Shown in pieces: positions 51,928-61,517 of a DNA stretch of 64,000 bases. The translations under genes were made by a program, and so were the position numbers. Where the stretch lies: the NCBI RefSeq assembly GCF_031453675.1, contig NZ_JAVIZX010000001.1, forward strand, positions 3,990,001-4,054,000, given 5' to 3'. Below the pieces are notes generated by a model that did no database searches, was not told where the DNA came from, and worked only from the letters and a program-made list of their open reading frames with translations. Position 1 is the stretch's first letter; each line of letters starts with the position of its first letter. The DNA is from Paracidovorax wautersii. Its GTDB lineage: Bacteria > Pseudomonadota > Gammaproteobacteria > Burkholderiales > Burkholderiaceae_C.

Positions 51928-53655
51928 TCATTCGCCTTCGTCGTCCAGCGACAGCCCCGCCTGCGCCGGCGGCACCGGCAAAGCCGTGCCCGCCGCGGTG
52001 GAGGCCGTGGGCGCGGGCAGCTCCTGTACGTCGCGCAGCTTGCGCTGGATGGCGCGGGTGCGCACACCCACGTCGTCGAACTTCTTGGCCGCCGCGTCGA
52101 TGGACTTCTTGGCCGATTCGACGATCTCGCCGAACTTGGCGAACTCGGTCTTCACCGAGCCGAGCACACCCCACACCTCGGACGAGCGCTTCTCGATCGC
52201 CAGCGTCTTGAAGCCCATCTGCAGGCTGCTGAGCATGGCCGCCAGGTTGGCCGGGCCGGTGATCATCACGCGGCAGTCGTTCTGCACGGCCTCGACGAGG
52301 CCCGGGCGGCGGATCACCTCGGCGAACAGGCCTTCGGTGGGCAGGTACAGCACCGCGAAGTCGGTAGTGTGCGGCGGCGAGACGTACTTGCTGAAGATCT
52401 TCCTGGCTTCGAGCTTGATCGAGGTCTCGAACGCATTGCCCGCCGACAGGATGGCGGCCTTGTCGGCGGCGTCCTGTGCATCCAGCAGGCGCTGGTACTG
52501 CTCCACGGGGTACTTGGAGTCGATGGGCAGCCAGACGGGCTTTTCGTCGTTGCGCCCCGGCAGGCGGATGGCGAACTCCACCAGGTCGTCGCTGCCCGGC
52601 ACGGCCTTGACGTTGCGCGCAAACTGGTCGGGCGTGAGCACGTTCTCGATGATGGCGCCCAGCTGCATTTCACCCCAGGTGCCGCGCGTCTTCACGTTGG
52701 TCATCACGCGCTTGAGGTCGCCCACGCTGCCGGCCAGGGTCTGCATCTCGCCCAGGCCCTTGTGCACCTGCTCCAGCCGGTCGCTGACCAGCTTGAAGGA
52801 TTCGCCCAGCCGCTGCTCCAGCGTGGCGTGCAGTTTTTCGTCCACCGTGCGGCGCATCTCTTCGAGCTTGGCGGTGTTGTCGGCCTGGATGGCGGCCAGC
52901 CGTTCGTTGAGCGCGCCGCGCAGCGCCTCGGCGTTCTGCGCGCTGCCCTGCGCCATGGCGCCCAGCTGCTGCGAGACAGCGTCCTGCAGCACGGCGAACT
53001 GGTTGCGGATCTGCTGGCCATTGGCCTCCAGCTGGTCCTTGAGCGCGGTGGACACGGTACCCAGCTGCGTGTGGATGTCGCCCTTGAGCGAATCCAGCGT
53101 GCCGCGCGTGGCGGCCGTGAGCGCCTCGAAGCGCTCCTGGATGCGCTGCTCGAAAAGCTTCGTGCTCTCCGCCAGGGCCTCGCGCGAGCGGACGCTGTCG
53201 GACGCCAGCTGCTGCGCGGTCTGCGTGAGTTCGGTGCGGAAGGCGAGCAAGGTCTCCGAGAGCTCCTTGCGCGCCACGGCGGCATCAGCCTGGCCTTGCG
53301 CAAGCCGCTGCTCCAGCTTGGCCTCGAAGGCGCCGAAGGCCGCCAGCAGCTCGGCCCGGCCGGTGCGCGACTCGGCCACGGCCTGCGCCAGGCGCTCGTC
53401 CACCGCGCCGCGCAGGCCTTCCAGCGTGCCCTGGGTGGTCTGCGTGAAGCCGCGCAGCTGCTGCGCCATGCCGTCGAGCGCGCCGTCGTTCTTGGCCACC
53501 GCCAACTGGGTGGACTGCGTGGTGGCTTCCAGCGCCTGCAGGCGCGCCAGCCACTCGGGCGGCAGGTCGACGCGCGGGCGTCGCAGCAGCACGGCGCCCA
53601 CCAGCGCCGCGATCAGCAGCAGCAAGAGCAGGACGGCGATCATTTCAACAGACAT
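51928..53655 (-). CDS. rmuC: DNA recombination protein RmuC
   Basis: 575 residues. N-terminal membrane helix (IAVLLLLLLIAALVGAVLL), a long coiled coil (about 45-290), then the nuclease-like RmuC core (GTWGEMQLGAIIENVLTPDQ, KPVWLPIDSKYPVEQYQRLL, FAVLYLPTEGLFAEVIRRPG). RmuC limits inversions at short inverted repeats. ATG 53655 (MSVEMIAVL) is used: the longer frame starts inside a dispersed repeat, whose complement happens to encode MKLASSAYGVSAGSYQF, a false N-terminus. Confidence 0.93.
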   Translation of the reverse strand: MSVEMIAVLLLLLLIAALVGAVLLRRPRVDLPPEWLARLQALEATTQSTQLAVAKNDGALDGMAQQLRGFTQTTQGTLEGLRGAVDERLAQAVAESRTGRAELLAAFGAFEAKLEQRLAQGQADAAVARKELSETLLAFRTELTQTAQQLASDSVRSREALAESTKLFEQRIQERFEALTAATRGTLDSLKGDIHTQLGTVSTALKDQLEANGQQIRNQFAVLQDAVSQQLGAMAQGSAQNAEALRGALNERLAAIQADNTAKLEEMRRTVDEKLHATLEQRLGESFKLVSDRLEQVHKGLGEMQTLAGSVGDLKRVMTNVKTRGTWGEMQLGAIIENVLTPDQFARNVKAVPGSDDLVEFAIRLPGRNDEKPVWLPIDSKYPVEQYQRLLDAQDAADKAAILSAGNAFETSIKLEARKIFSKYVSPPHTTDFAVLYLPTEGLFAEVIRRPGLVEAVQNDCRVMITGPANLAAMLSSLQMGFKTLAIEKRSSEVWGVLGSVKTEFAKFGEIVESAKKSIDAAAKKFDDVGVRTRAIQRKLRDVQELPAPTASTAAGTALPVPPAQAGLSLDDEGE

Positions 53656-53670
53656 GGAACAAACACTACC

Positions 53671-53726
53671 AAATTGATAGCTGCCAGCGCTTACCCCATA
53701 AGCGCTAGATGCCAATTTCATTCAAA
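53671..53726 (+). repeat. dispersed hairpin repeat, well-formed copy
   Basis: AAATTGATAGCTGCC followed by a perfect hairpin AGCGCTT-acccca-t-AAGCGCT, then AGATGCCAATTTCATTCAAA. I use it as the type copy for the family. Confidence 0.85.
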
Positions 53727-53730
53727 CCTT

Positions 53731-54717
53731 TTACGCACGCTTGCCGGCCGGGGTGTTCACCGGCGTGAGCGGTCCACGCCCGTCGAAGAAGGCGATGAGG
53801 TTGTCGGCTGCCAGCTGGGCCATGGCCAGGCGCGTCGGCACGGTGGCGCTGGCGATGTGCGGCGTGAGGACCACGTTGGGCACCGTCAGCAGATCGGGGT
53901 GGACGGCGGGCTCGCCCTCGAACACGTCCAGGCCGGCCGCGGCGATGCGGCGCTCCTTGAGCGCCTTGGCCAGTGCCGCGTCGTCCACGATGCCGCCGCG
54001 CGCGATGTTGATCAGGTTGGCGGTGGGCTTCATCTGCGCGATCTCGGCCGCGCCGATGGCGTGGTGCGATGCGGGTGTGTACGGCAGCACCAGCACCAGG
54101 TGGTCGGCCGTGCGCAGCAGCTCTTCCTTGCTCACGTAGCGGGCCTTGCATTCGGCTTCGAGTTCGGGCGTGAGGCGCGAGCGGTTGTGATAGACCACGT
54201 TCATGCCGAAGCCGTGCGCGCCGCGCTTGGCGATGCCCTGGCCGATGCGGCCCATGCCCAGGATGCCCAGCGTGCTGCCGTGCACCTCGGTGCCGGCGAA
54301 CAGGTCGTAGCTCCACTTCGTCCACTGGCCGGCGCGCAGGTAATGCTCGCTCTCGGCCATGCGGCGCGCCGTGGCCATGAGCAGCGCAAAGCCGAAGTCG
54401 GCCGTGGTCTCGGTCAGCACGTCGGGCGTGTTGGTGCCCTGCACGCCCGCGGCCGTCATCGCGTCCACGTCGAAGTTGTTGTAGCCCACGGCCATGTTGG
54501 CCACGATGCGCAGCCGGGGCGCGGCGGCCAGCAGCGCGGCATCCACGCGCTGGCTGCCGGTGGTGAGCGCGCCGTCCTTGTCCGCCAGTTTTTCGGCCAG
54601 TTCGGCCGGGGTCCACACCACGTCCTGCGGGTTCGACTCGACCTCGAAATGCTGCGACAGGCGCTCCACCACTTCGGGAAAGATGTTGCGGGCAACCAGG
54701 ATGCGGGGCTTGGACAT
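53731..54717 (-). CDS. D-2-hydroxyacid dehydrogenase (glyoxylate/hydroxypyruvate reductase type)
   Basis: 328 residues. NAD(P)-binding STLGILGMGRIGQGIAKRG, the active-site Arg in NIARGGIVDDAALAKAL, Glu in GLDVFEGEPAVHPDLL, and His in VVLTPHIASATV. This is the GhrB/2-ketogluconate reductase-like group of the family, reducing glyoxylate, hydroxypyruvate or 2-ketogluconate. The substrate is not settled. ATG 54717 begins with MSKPRILVA. The antiporter gene ends 26 bases upstream on the same strand. Confidence 0.9.
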   Translation of the reverse strand: MSKPRILVARNIFPEVVERLSQHFEVESNPQDVVWTPAELAEKLADKDGALTTGSQRVDAALLAAAPRLRIVANMAVGYNNFDVDAMTAAGVQGTNTPDVLTETTADFGFALLMATARRMAESEHYLRAGQWTKWSYDLFAGTEVHGSTLGILGMGRIGQGIAKRGAHGFGMNVVYHNRSRLTPELEAECKARYVSKEELLRTADHLVLVLPYTPASHHAIGAAEIAQMKPTANLINIARGGIVDDAALAKALKERRIAAAGLDVFEGEPAVHPDLLTVPNVVLTPHIASATVPTRLAMAQLAADNLIAFFDGRGPLTPVNTPAGKRA

Positions 54718-54743
54718 GGGAGAAAAATCCTTTCTTCGATCGG

Positions 54744-56153
54744 TCAACGGAACCAGAGGAATGTCATCACGGCGAACAGCGGCACCAGGATGCCGCCCGA
54801 CCACAGCATGTAGCCGAAGAAGCTGGGCATCTTCACGCCGCGGTCCTCGGCAATCGCCTTGACCATGAGGTTGGGCGCGTTGCCGATGTAGGTATTGGCG
54901 CCCATGAACACGGCGCCGGCCGAGATGGCCGCCAGCGTGGGTGCCAGCGTTGTCATCAGCGCGGCGGGGTCACCGCCCGCCGTGTTGAAGAACACCAGGT
55001 AGGTGGGCGCGTTGTCCAGGAATGAACTGAGCGCGCCCGTGGCCCAGAAGTACATCGCGGGGTCGGGCGTTCCGTCCGGGCGGGTCACGGCGGACACGAT
55101 GGCGGCGAACGGCCCGTTCACGCCCGCCTTGAGCATGGCGATGACCGGGATGATGGTGAGGAAGATGCCGGCGAACAGCTTGGCCACCTCCTGTATGGGA
55201 CCCCAGCTGAACTGGTTGTCTGCGTGCACCCGGCGCGGCGTGAGCCAGAGGGACAGCAGCGTCACGCCGATCAGCCCCGCATCGCGCACCAGGCCCGGCA
55301 GCCCGACCGGCGTGCCGGCCACGTCCCAGACCACGGGTGATTTCCAGAAACCGCTCAGCAGCACCAGTACCACGACGGCGCCCAGCAGCGCGAAGTTGAC
55401 GCGGCCGTCGAAGCCGATGCCGCGGGTGTCTGGCGTGGGATCGGCCGGCAATACGTCTTCGCGGCGCCGGTAGAACCAGGTATCCAGAAGATAGAACAGG
55501 ACGAGCAGCGTGCCGATGAGGAACAGCGTCTCGGGAAAGATGTGCCGCACGGTCCAGAAGAAATCCACGCCCTTCAGAAAGCCCAGGAACAGCGGCGGAT
55601 CGCCCAACGGGGTGAGCGAGCCACCCGCGTTGGAGACGATGAAAATGAAGAACACCACCACGTGCGCCACATGGCGGCGGCCGTCGTTGGCGCGGATCAG
55701 CGGGCGGATCAGCAGCATCGAGGCCCCGGTGGTGCCCATGAAGCTCGCCAGCACGGCCCCGATGCCCAGCAGCGCCGTGTTCAGCCCCGGGCTGCCGTGC
55801 AGGTTGCCGCGGATGTAGATGCCCCCCGCCACGGTGAACAGCGCGGTGAGCAGAATCACGAACGGCAGGTATTCGGCCAGCAGCGCGTGCACCAGACCGG
55901 CGCCCGCGACCGCCGGGCCGAACACCGCGGCGAACGGCAGCAGGAACGCCAGCGCCCAGGCGGCGGCCACCTTGCCGAAATGGTGGTGCCAGAACACGGG
56001 CGCCAGCAGGGGCAGCAAAGCGATCGACAGCAGCAGCCCCGCAAAGGGCACGCCCCACAGCACAGACAGCGCCGAGCCGTCCACATCGGCGGCCCGGGCC
56101 AGGGCCGGCGCCAGGCACAGGCCCAGCAGAGCCAGGGAGCGGGTACGGGTCAT
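54744..56153 (-). CDS. sodium:proton antiporter (NhaD/CitMHS superfamily)
   Basis: 469 residues with a cleavable-looking N-terminus (LALLGLCLAPALARAADVDG) and about 11-12 membrane helices. Conserved SNAGGSLTPLGDPPLFLGFL and the ALSSFLDNAPTYLVFFN block, with the essential Asn-Ala-Pro, match NhaD-like proteins. It probably exchanges Na+ for H+. ATG 56153 is used. It lies between pncB (upstream) and the hydroxyacid dehydrogenase. Confidence 0.9.
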   Translation of the reverse strand: MTRTRSLALLGLCLAPALARAADVDGSALSVLWGVPFAGLLLSIALLPLLAPVFWHHHFGKVAAAWALAFLLPFAAVFGPAVAGAGLVHALLAEYLPFVILLTALFTVAGGIYIRGNLHGSPGLNTALLGIGAVLASFMGTTGASMLLIRPLIRANDGRRHVAHVVVFFIFIVSNAGGSLTPLGDPPLFLGFLKGVDFFWTVRHIFPETLFLIGTLLVLFYLLDTWFYRRREDVLPADPTPDTRGIGFDGRVNFALLGAVVVLVLLSGFWKSPVVWDVAGTPVGLPGLVRDAGLIGVTLLSLWLTPRRVHADNQFSWGPIQEVAKLFAGIFLTIIPVIAMLKAGVNGPFAAIVSAVTRPDGTPDPAMYFWATGALSSFLDNAPTYLVFFNTAGGDPAALMTTLAPTLAAISAGAVFMGANTYIGNAPNLMVKAIAEDRGVKMPSFFGYMLWSGGILVPLFAVMTFLWFR

Positions 56154-56226
56154 CGTTTGAAGGTCTTTCCTTGCCCTGGCCACGGTACTGGCGGCTCGCC
56201 GCCCCAGGCTCCGGAGTCGTTGTGGG

Positions 56227-57447
56227 TCACGCTGGAGACGGAATGTCGAACACCTGGCGCAGATAGGCCAGGTACTTCTCGTCGTCGCACATGTTCTTGC
56301 CAGGCGCGTCGGACAGCTTGGCCACCGGCTGCCCATTGCAGCGCGTCATCTTGATGACGATCTGCAGCGGCACATGGGCGGGCGGGTCGCCCAGGTCGTT
56401 GGTCAGGTTCGTGCCGATGCCGAATGCCAGCTGGCAGCGGCCCTGGAACTGGCGGTACAGCTCGATGGTGCGCGGCACCGTGAGCGCATCGCTGAAGATC
56501 AGTGTCTTGGTGAGCGGATCGACGCGGTTCTTGCGATAGTGCTCCAGCAGGCGCTCGCCCCAGGCGAAGGGATCGCCGCTGTCGTGGCGCGCGCCGTCGA
56601 ACAGCTTGCAGAAGTACAGGTCGAAGTCGCGCAGGAAGGCGCTCATGCCATAGACGTCCGACAGCGCGATGCCCAGGTCGCCACGGTACTCCCGCGCCCA
56701 CATCTCGAAACCATAGATCTGGCTGTCGCGCAGCCGCGGGCCCAGCGCCTGGCAGGCCTGCAAGTACTCGTGCGCCATCGTGCCCAGGGGCGTCAGGCCC
56801 AGCTTCATCGCGAACAGCACGTTGCTGGTGCCCGCGAACTGGCCGGGGCCGCTGGGGGCGTCAGGGCGGCGGTCGCCGGTGCCCAGGCGCGCCACCAGCA
56901 CGCGCAGCACCTCCTCGTGCCAGGCGCGGCTGAAGCGACGGCGGGTGCCGTAGTCGGCAATCTTGAGATCCGCCAGACCCTCGCCCTGCAGCTGCGCGAT
57001 CTTGGTGTCCAGCCGGCGCCGGCCCTCGGGGAAGTCGGGCACTTTCTGCGTGTTGCGGAAGTACACCTCGTTGACGATGGCCAGCACCGGAATCTCGAAC
57101 AGAATGGTATACAGCCATGGCCCGGTGATGGTGATGTCGATCTCACCTGAAGGCAGCGCGGTGACGGTGATGTATTTCTCGTTGAGCTGGAACAGACCGA
57201 GGAAATCCACAAAGTCGCTCTTGATGAAGCGCAGGGACCGCAGGTACGCCAGCTCGGCATCCTGGAACCGCAGGCTGCACAACGCCCGGATCTCGTCGCG
57301 GATCTCGCTCACATACGGCGCCAGCGGAACGCCGGGGTTGCGGCACTTGAAGTGGTATTCGACCTGCGCCCCTGGGAACTGGTGCAGCACCACCTGCATC
57401 ATGGTGAACTTGTACAGGTCGGTGTCGAGCAGGCTGGTGATGATCAT
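56227..57447 (-). CDS. pncB: nicotinate phosphoribosyltransferase
   Basis: 406 residues, full length. Starts [20 protein letters not shown], the PncB N-terminus. [20 protein letters not shown] contains the phospho-histidine region, [20 protein letters not shown] is the PRPP-binding site, and [20 protein letters not shown] lies near the end. It makes nicotinate mononucleotide in NAD salvage. ATG 57447 is the family start; the longer frame is not credible. Confidence 0.96.
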   Translation of the reverse strand: MIITSLLDTDLYKFTMMQVVLHQFPGAQVEYHFKCRNPGVPLAPYVSEIRDEIRALCSLRFQDAELAYLRSLRFIKSDFVDFLGLFQLNEKYITVTALPSGEIDITITGPWLYTILFEIPVLAIVNEVYFRNTQKVPDFPEGRRRLDTKIAQLQGEGLADLKIADYGTRRRFSRAWHEEVLRVLVARLGTGDRRPDAPSGPGQFAGTSNVLFAMKLGLTPLGTMAHEYLQACQALGPRLRDSQIYGFEMWAREYRGDLGIALSDVYGMSAFLRDFDLYFCKLFDGARHDSGDPFAWGERLLEHYRKNRVDPLTKTLIFSDALTVPRTIELYRQFQGRCQLAFGIGTNLTNDLGDPPAHVPLQIVIKMTRCNGQPVAKLSDAPGKNMCDDEKYLAYLRQVFDIPSPA

Positions 57448-57659
57448 GAAAAGCGCGCGGAGCGCGGAGCGCCGCGGGTCGTGGCGGCTGCGGCCGCCGG
57501 AAGAGATGTCTCGGCCGACATTGTGGCACCAAGCCCCGGCTGACGGACGGTAGCGAGCGCCCTGCCAACCAACGGCGTCGGGCCAGGCACGGCACTGGCC
57601 GCGTGCGCGCGTCGCGCTGCAGGACTGCAGAGCAGGCAATGCGCGATTGGCCTGTTGCG

Positions 57660-58148
57660 TCACCCCCGCTGCAAGGGCTCCAGCGCACTTCGCAGAATCG
57701 CGGGCAATTCGCGCGGCCGCCGGTCTTCGCGGCCCACGTACACGTGGACGAAATGGCCCTGCGCACTCGCCGTGGCAGCCCCCTCGGCGAACAGTCCCAC
57801 TTCGTAGCGCACGCTGGAGCCTCCCAGCCGGGCGACCCGGATCCCGGCCTCGACGGTCTGCGGAAAAGCCAGCGGAGAGAAGTAGTTGCACTGGGTCTCG
57901 ACCACGAGGCCAATGGTGTCGCCGCCGTGGATGTCGAGGGCACCCTGCTCGATCAGGTACGCGTTCACCGCCGTATCGAACCAGCTGTAATACACGACGT
58001 TGTTCACATGGCCGTAGGCATCGTTGTCCGCCCAGCGCGTGGTGATGGTGCGAAACGCCGCATAGGCCGCGCGCGGCTGCGGCACCGGGCGGGCACGGGT
58101 GCCATCAGAGGAAGAAGGGGAAGGAGAGGGAGAAGCAGGAGGATGCAT
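57660..58148 (-). CDS. 4-hydroxybenzoyl-CoA-type acyl-CoA thioesterase
   Basis: 162 residues. Hotdog domain with [20 protein letters not shown], the 4HBT/YbgC active-site segment including the catalytic Asp, and FHVYVGRED-type strands near the end ([18 protein letters not shown]). The first 30 residues are Pro/Ser-rich and disordered. Acyl preference unknown. ATG 58148 gives the shortest frame covering the whole domain. Confidence 0.87.
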   Translation of the reverse strand: MHPPASPSPSPSSSDGTRARPVPQPRAAYAAFRTITTRWADNDAYGHVNNVVYYSWFDTAVNAYLIEQGALDIHGGDTIGLVVETQCNYFSPLAFPQTVEAGIRVARLGGSSVRYEVGLFAEGAATASAQGHFVHVYVGREDRRPRELPAILRSALEPLQRG

Positions 58149-58249
58149 GGCGGCATTCTGCGGCGAGGTGCCTCGCCCGACAGGCGCGCGCATGACAGCG
58201 GCCGCGCCACGGTAACGATCGGTCACGTGTTGAGCGTTGACTCTAATAA

Positions 58250-58324
58250 TGCTGCAGTGCAACAAAAGGGCTTGCCCCAGCGCCGCAAATCCTGAAGAAT
58301 CCCTTCCATGCTGCACTGCAACAT
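58250..58324 (+). promoter_or_regulatory. paired TGCTGCA(G/C)TGCAACA sites upstream of the phasin gene
   Basis: TGCTGCAGTGCAACAA at 58250-58265 and TGCTGCACTGCAACAT at 58309-58324, 59 bases apart. TGC-rich CTGCACTGCAACA elements before phasin genes fit binding by the polyhydroxybutyrate-responsive repressor PhaR (from memory of the betaproteobacterial type). Confidence 0.6.
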
Positions 58325-58391
58325 AAACGAGTTGGTCAGCGCAGATGCTTCAACCACCCTGTCCGCAAGGACGCTTCCAGGAGATATTTCC

Positions 58392-58940
58392 ATGTCGCTG
58401 ACCCCCGAACAAGTGCTGGCATCCCACAAGGCCCATCTGGACACCCTGTTCAGCCTCACGAGCAAGGCGTTCGAAGGCGTGGAGAAGCTGGTGGAACTGA
58501 ACGTCACCGCCTCGCGTGCGGCCCTGGCCGATGCCGCCAACCATACCCAGGCGGTGCTGGGCGCCAAGGACGCACAGGAACTGCTGGCCCTGCAGGCCAA
58601 CCTGTTCCAGCCCATCGCTGAAAAGACGGCCGCCTACAGCCGCCATCTGTACGACATCGCCTCGGGCACCAGCTCCGAATTCGGCCGCACCTTCGAAGCG
58701 CAGGCTGCAGAAGCCCAGCGCAGCTTCAGCACCCTGGTCGACACCGCCGCCAAGAACGCGCCCGCGGGCACGGAAACCACGGTCGCCGTGATGAAGAGCG
58801 CCGTGTCTGCGGCCAACAGCGCCTTTGAATCGGTGCAGAAGGCGGTCAAGCAGGCCAGCGACGTGGCGGAGGCCAACTTCAACGCCGTCGCCAACACGGC
58901 CACCAACGCGGCCAAGTCCGCAGCTCCGCGCAAGCGCTGA
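58392..58940 (+). CDS. phasin family protein (polyhydroxyalkanoate granule coat)
   Basis: 182 residues, almost wholly helical. Phasin_2-type start [20 protein letters not shown] with [19 protein letters not shown] and a long amphipathic C-terminal half ending in basic APRKR. It coats PHB granules and controls their size. ATG 58392 follows CAGGAG; the longer frame starts inside the operator region. A strong terminator follows at 59046. Confidence 0.93.
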   Translation: MSLTPEQVLASHKAHLDTLFSLTSKAFEGVEKLVELNVTASRAALADAANHTQAVLGAKDAQELLALQANLFQPIAEKTAAYSRHLYDIASGTSSEFGRTFEAQAAEAQRSFSTLVDTAAKNAPAGTETTVAVMKSAVSAANSAFESVQKAVKQASDVAEANFNAVANTATNAAKSAAPRKR

Positions 58941-59045
58941 GCCGCGACCGACCCGACACCGTTCAAGCGCCCCGGCGGCAGCGCCGGGCCCCCACCGTTG
59001 TCTCCTTGAATCCTTTCGAGGCTTGCCGCTTCAGGGATCCCTTCA

Positions 59046-59073
59046 AAGCCCGGCGCCCGCCGGGCTTTTTTTG
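59046..59073 (+). terminator. phasin terminator
   Basis: AAGCCCGGCG-ccc-GCCGGGCTT followed by T. The rest of the 310-base gap between the phasin and iron-binding genes (58941-59250) shows no gene; 59194-59220 has only a faint Fur-like pattern. Confidence 0.9.
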
Positions 59074-59250
59074 GGCCCGCAGGGTTTCGCACGGACAACG
59101 CCAAACAGTGGGCAATACCACCACCGCGCCGCGCCCCAGACGGCGGCGACCGGAGGACGGTAATGCCACGCCCGACGTCAGGCCTTGTTAAGAACCATTC
59201 GCGTTCCCTTATCATCCCCGCGTCTCCATCCCTAAGAAAGAACGCTGTCC

Positions 59251-60300
59251 ATGTCGATGCCCATCAAATCTCTGCTGGCGCTGTGTCTTGCTGCGTCGGG
59301 CGCCGCTGCCCTGGCGCAGGACCAGGTCGTCAATCTGTATTCGGCCCGTCACTACGCCACCGATGAAGCCCTGTACTCCGGCTTTACCAAGGCCACAGGC
59401 ATCAAGATCAACCGCGTCGACGCGGACGATGCGGGCATCATGGCGCGGCTGAAGGCCGAAGGAACGGCCTCGCCGGCCGACGTCATCCTGCTGGTGGATG
59501 CAGCCCGCCTTTACCGCGGCGACGTGGATGGCCTGTTCCAGCCCATCCAGTCCAAGGTGCTGAACGATGCCATTCCCGCCAACCTGCGCAGCCAGCCGGC
59601 CGCCGACGGCGGCATCTCCTGGTACGGCCTGTCGACCCGCGCCCGTGTCATCGTCTACAACAAGGCCAAGGTCAAGGCGGAAGATGTGGACACCTACGAA
59701 GAGCTGGGCGACCCGAAAAACAAGGGCAAGATCTGCATCCGTTCTGGCTCGCATCCCTACAACCTGAGCCTGTTCGGCGCCGTCGTCGAGCACATGGGCG
59801 AGCAGCAGGCCGAGGCGTGGATCAAGGGCGTCAAGGACAACCTGGCGCGCGCTCCCAAGGGCGGCGACACCGACCAGATCAAGGCCGTGGCAGCGGGCGA
59901 ATGCGATATCGCTGTCACCAACAGCTATTACCTCGCCCGCCTGATCCGTTCCGAAAAGCCTGAAGACAAGGCCGTGGCGGAGAAGGTATCGGTGGTATTC
60001 CCCAATCAGCAGTCGTGGGGAACGCACATGAACATCGCTGGGGGTGCAGTGGCCAAGCATGCCAAGAACCGCGCCAATGCCATCAAGTTCCTCGAATACC
60101 TGGCGAGCCCGGAAGCCCAGACGTACTTCGCCAACGGCAACAACGAGTGGCCAGCGGCAAAGAACGTCCAGCTCGAGAACCCTGCTCTCAAGCTCATGAC
60201 CGGCGGCAAGCCCTTCAAGAGCGAGACCATCCCCATCGGCGCGGTGGGTGCCAACACCGTCAAAGTGCAACAGATGCTCGACCGCGCCGGCTTCCAGTAA
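59251..60300 (+). CDS. ferric iron ABC transporter substrate-binding protein (FutA/FbpA-like)
   Basis: 349 residues. Signal peptide 1-22 (SLLALCLAASGAAALAQ). The mature protein opens VVNLYSARHYATDEALYSGF, with the Fe-binding tyrosine region, and has the paired Tyr in ITNSYYLARLI-type sequence (AVTNSYYLARLIRSEK), the iron-ligand signature of FbpA/FutA. It captures Fe3+ in the periplasm. No permease or ATPase gene is adjacent; the gene has its own terminator at 60323. Confidence 0.92.
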   Translation: MSMPIKSLLALCLAASGAAALAQDQVVNLYSARHYATDEALYSGFTKATGIKINRVDADDAGIMARLKAEGTASPADVILLVDAARLYRGDVDGLFQPIQSKVLNDAIPANLRSQPAADGGISWYGLSTRARVIVYNKAKVKAEDVDTYEELGDPKNKGKICIRSGSHPYNLSLFGAVVEHMGEQQAEAWIKGVKDNLARAPKGGDTDQIKAVAAGECDIAVTNSYYLARLIRSEKPEDKAVAEKVSVVFPNQQSWGTHMNIAGGAVAKHAKNRANAIKFLEYLASPEAQTYFANGNNEWPAAKNVQLENPALKLMTGGKPFKSETIPIGAVGANTVKVQQMLDRAGFQ

Positions 60301-60322
60301 AAAGAAGCTGCTACGAGATCAA

Positions 60323-60346
60323 AGCCCGGCCCTGCCGGGCTTTTTT
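60323..60346 (+). terminator. terminator of the ferric iron-binding protein gene
   Basis: AGCCCGGC-cct-GCCGGGCT followed by five T. Confidence 0.92.
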
Positions 60347-60378
60347 GATGGGCTCAGCCGATGTCGGCTTGGGCATAA

Positions 60379-60394
60379 TTGACGTTTACGTCAA
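60379..60394. promoter_or_regulatory. perfect 16-bp palindrome, candidate LiuR-type operator
   Basis: TTGACGTTTACGTCAA, 22 bases before the dehydrogenase start codon. ACGT-n2-ACGT palindromes of this form are typical of MerR-family regulators of branched-chain/fatty acid catabolism (LiuR), as I recall them. It overlaps where a promoter should be. Confidence 0.65.
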
Positions 60395-60415
60395 CGTCAC
60401 TCACAGGAGACATTC

Positions 60416-61174
60416 ATGGAGATCAATGGCAAGGTATTCGTCGTGACCGGCGGCGCATCGGGCCTGGGCGAAGGCACCGCCCGCGCCCTGGCAGCCCGCG
60501 GCGGCAAGGTGGTCATCGCCGACATGCAGACGGACAAAGGAGAGGCCGTGGCGCGCGAGATCGGCGGCATTTCCGTTCGCTGCGACGTCAGCAGCGAAAC
60601 GGATGGACAGGCGGTGATCGACCGCGCTGTCGCGCTTGGCAAGCTGATGGGCCTGGTCAACTGCGCCGGCATCGCTCCTGCCGAGAAGACCGTCGGCAAG
60701 AACGGCCCCCATGCCCTGTCCAGCTTCAGCAAGACGATCACGGTCAACCTTATCGGCAGTTTCAACATGATCCGAATGGCAGCAGACGCCATGGCCAAGA
60801 ACGAGCCCGAGGCGACCGGCGAACGCGGTGTCCTGATTTCCACGGCCAGCGTGGCGGCCTATGACGGACAGATCGGCCAGGCCGCCTACTCCGCCTCCAA
60901 AGGAGGGATCGTTGGCATGACCTTGCCTATTGCGCGCGATCTGGCCCGCAACGGCATCCGCAACATGACCATCGCACCCGGCATCTTCGGCACGCCCATG
61001 CTCTTCGGCATGCCGCAGGAAGTCCAGGATGCGCTGGCCGCAGGTGTCCCCTTCCCCAGCCGCTTGGGCACCCCGGAGGACTATGCGAAGCTGGCGGTGC
61101 ACATCTTCGAGAACGACATGCTCAACGGCGAGGTGATCCGGCTCGACGGGGCCATCCGGCTCGCCCCGCGCTGA
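60416..61174 (+). CDS. SDR-family 3-hydroxyacyl-CoA dehydrogenase (HSD17B10-like)
   Basis: 252 residues. The NAD-binding [20 protein letters not shown] is near the start, [10 protein letters not shown] follows, and the catalytic Ser and [10 protein letters not shown] are present. The length and the [19 protein letters not shown] substrate loop match type II 3-hydroxyacyl-CoA (2-methyl-3-hydroxybutyryl-CoA) dehydrogenases used in isoleucine and fatty acid breakdown. CAGGAGA precedes the ATG. The upstream palindrome fits control by a LiuR-type repressor, supporting the catabolic role. Confidence 0.9.
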   Translation: MEINGKVFVVTGGASGLGEGTARALAARGGKVVIADMQTDKGEAVAREIGGISVRCDVSSETDGQAVIDRAVALGKLMGLVNCAGIAPAEKTVGKNGPHALSSFSKTITVNLIGSFNMIRMAADAMAKNEPEATGERGVLISTASVAAYDGQIGQAAYSASKGGIVGMTLPIARDLARNGIRNMTIAPGIFGTPMLFGMPQEVQDALAAGVPFPSRLGTPEDYAKLAVHIFENDMLNGEVIRLDGAIRLAPR

Positions 61175-61348
61175 TACTGCTGAGCTCGGGCCGATCGGAT
61201 GCGCGGTCGACCCGGGCCTGTTGCGAGGCTCATGCAGCGCCATGACACACGGATCGAAGCGCCGTGCAGTCTTCGGCTTGTGCGGGCAATGGCAGCGGAG
61301 GTCGCGCCCTGCGCTCCACCGAAGAAACCTTGGTTCTGCCTTGAACAA

Positions 61349-61385
61349 GAAAAAACCCGCTGCCATCTTGCGATGACAACGGGTT
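61349..61385 (-). terminator. terminator of the tRNA cluster
   Basis: On the complement AACCCG pairs with CGGGTT, with an inner CATC/GATG stem, followed by six T. It lies seven bases after the last tRNA. Confidence 0.8.
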
Positions 61386-61391
61386 GATCTT

Positions 61392-61468
61392 TGGCGGAGT
61401 GGACGGGACTCGAACCCGCGACCCCCGGCGTGACAGGCCGGTATTCTAACCAACTGAACTACCACTCC
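61392..61468 (-). tRNA. tRNA-Asp (GTC), copy 2 of the tandem
   Basis: 77 bases including encoded CCA. Acceptor GGAGTGG/CCACTCC, anticodon loop CTGTCAC with GTC, T-arm GGGTTCGAGTCCC. Confidence 0.97.
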
Positions 61469-61517
61469 TGGCAGGCAGCTTTCGCTTGCGTATGTACACA
61501 AGCCAAGCGCTACAACT

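Noticed and set aside
60401-61501. 366-codon minus-strand frame crossing tRNA-Asp
   Set aside because: Its start lies in a tRNA (the VVQLVRIPACHAGGRGFES-type peptide is translated tRNA) and the rest is antisense to the short-chain dehydrogenase.
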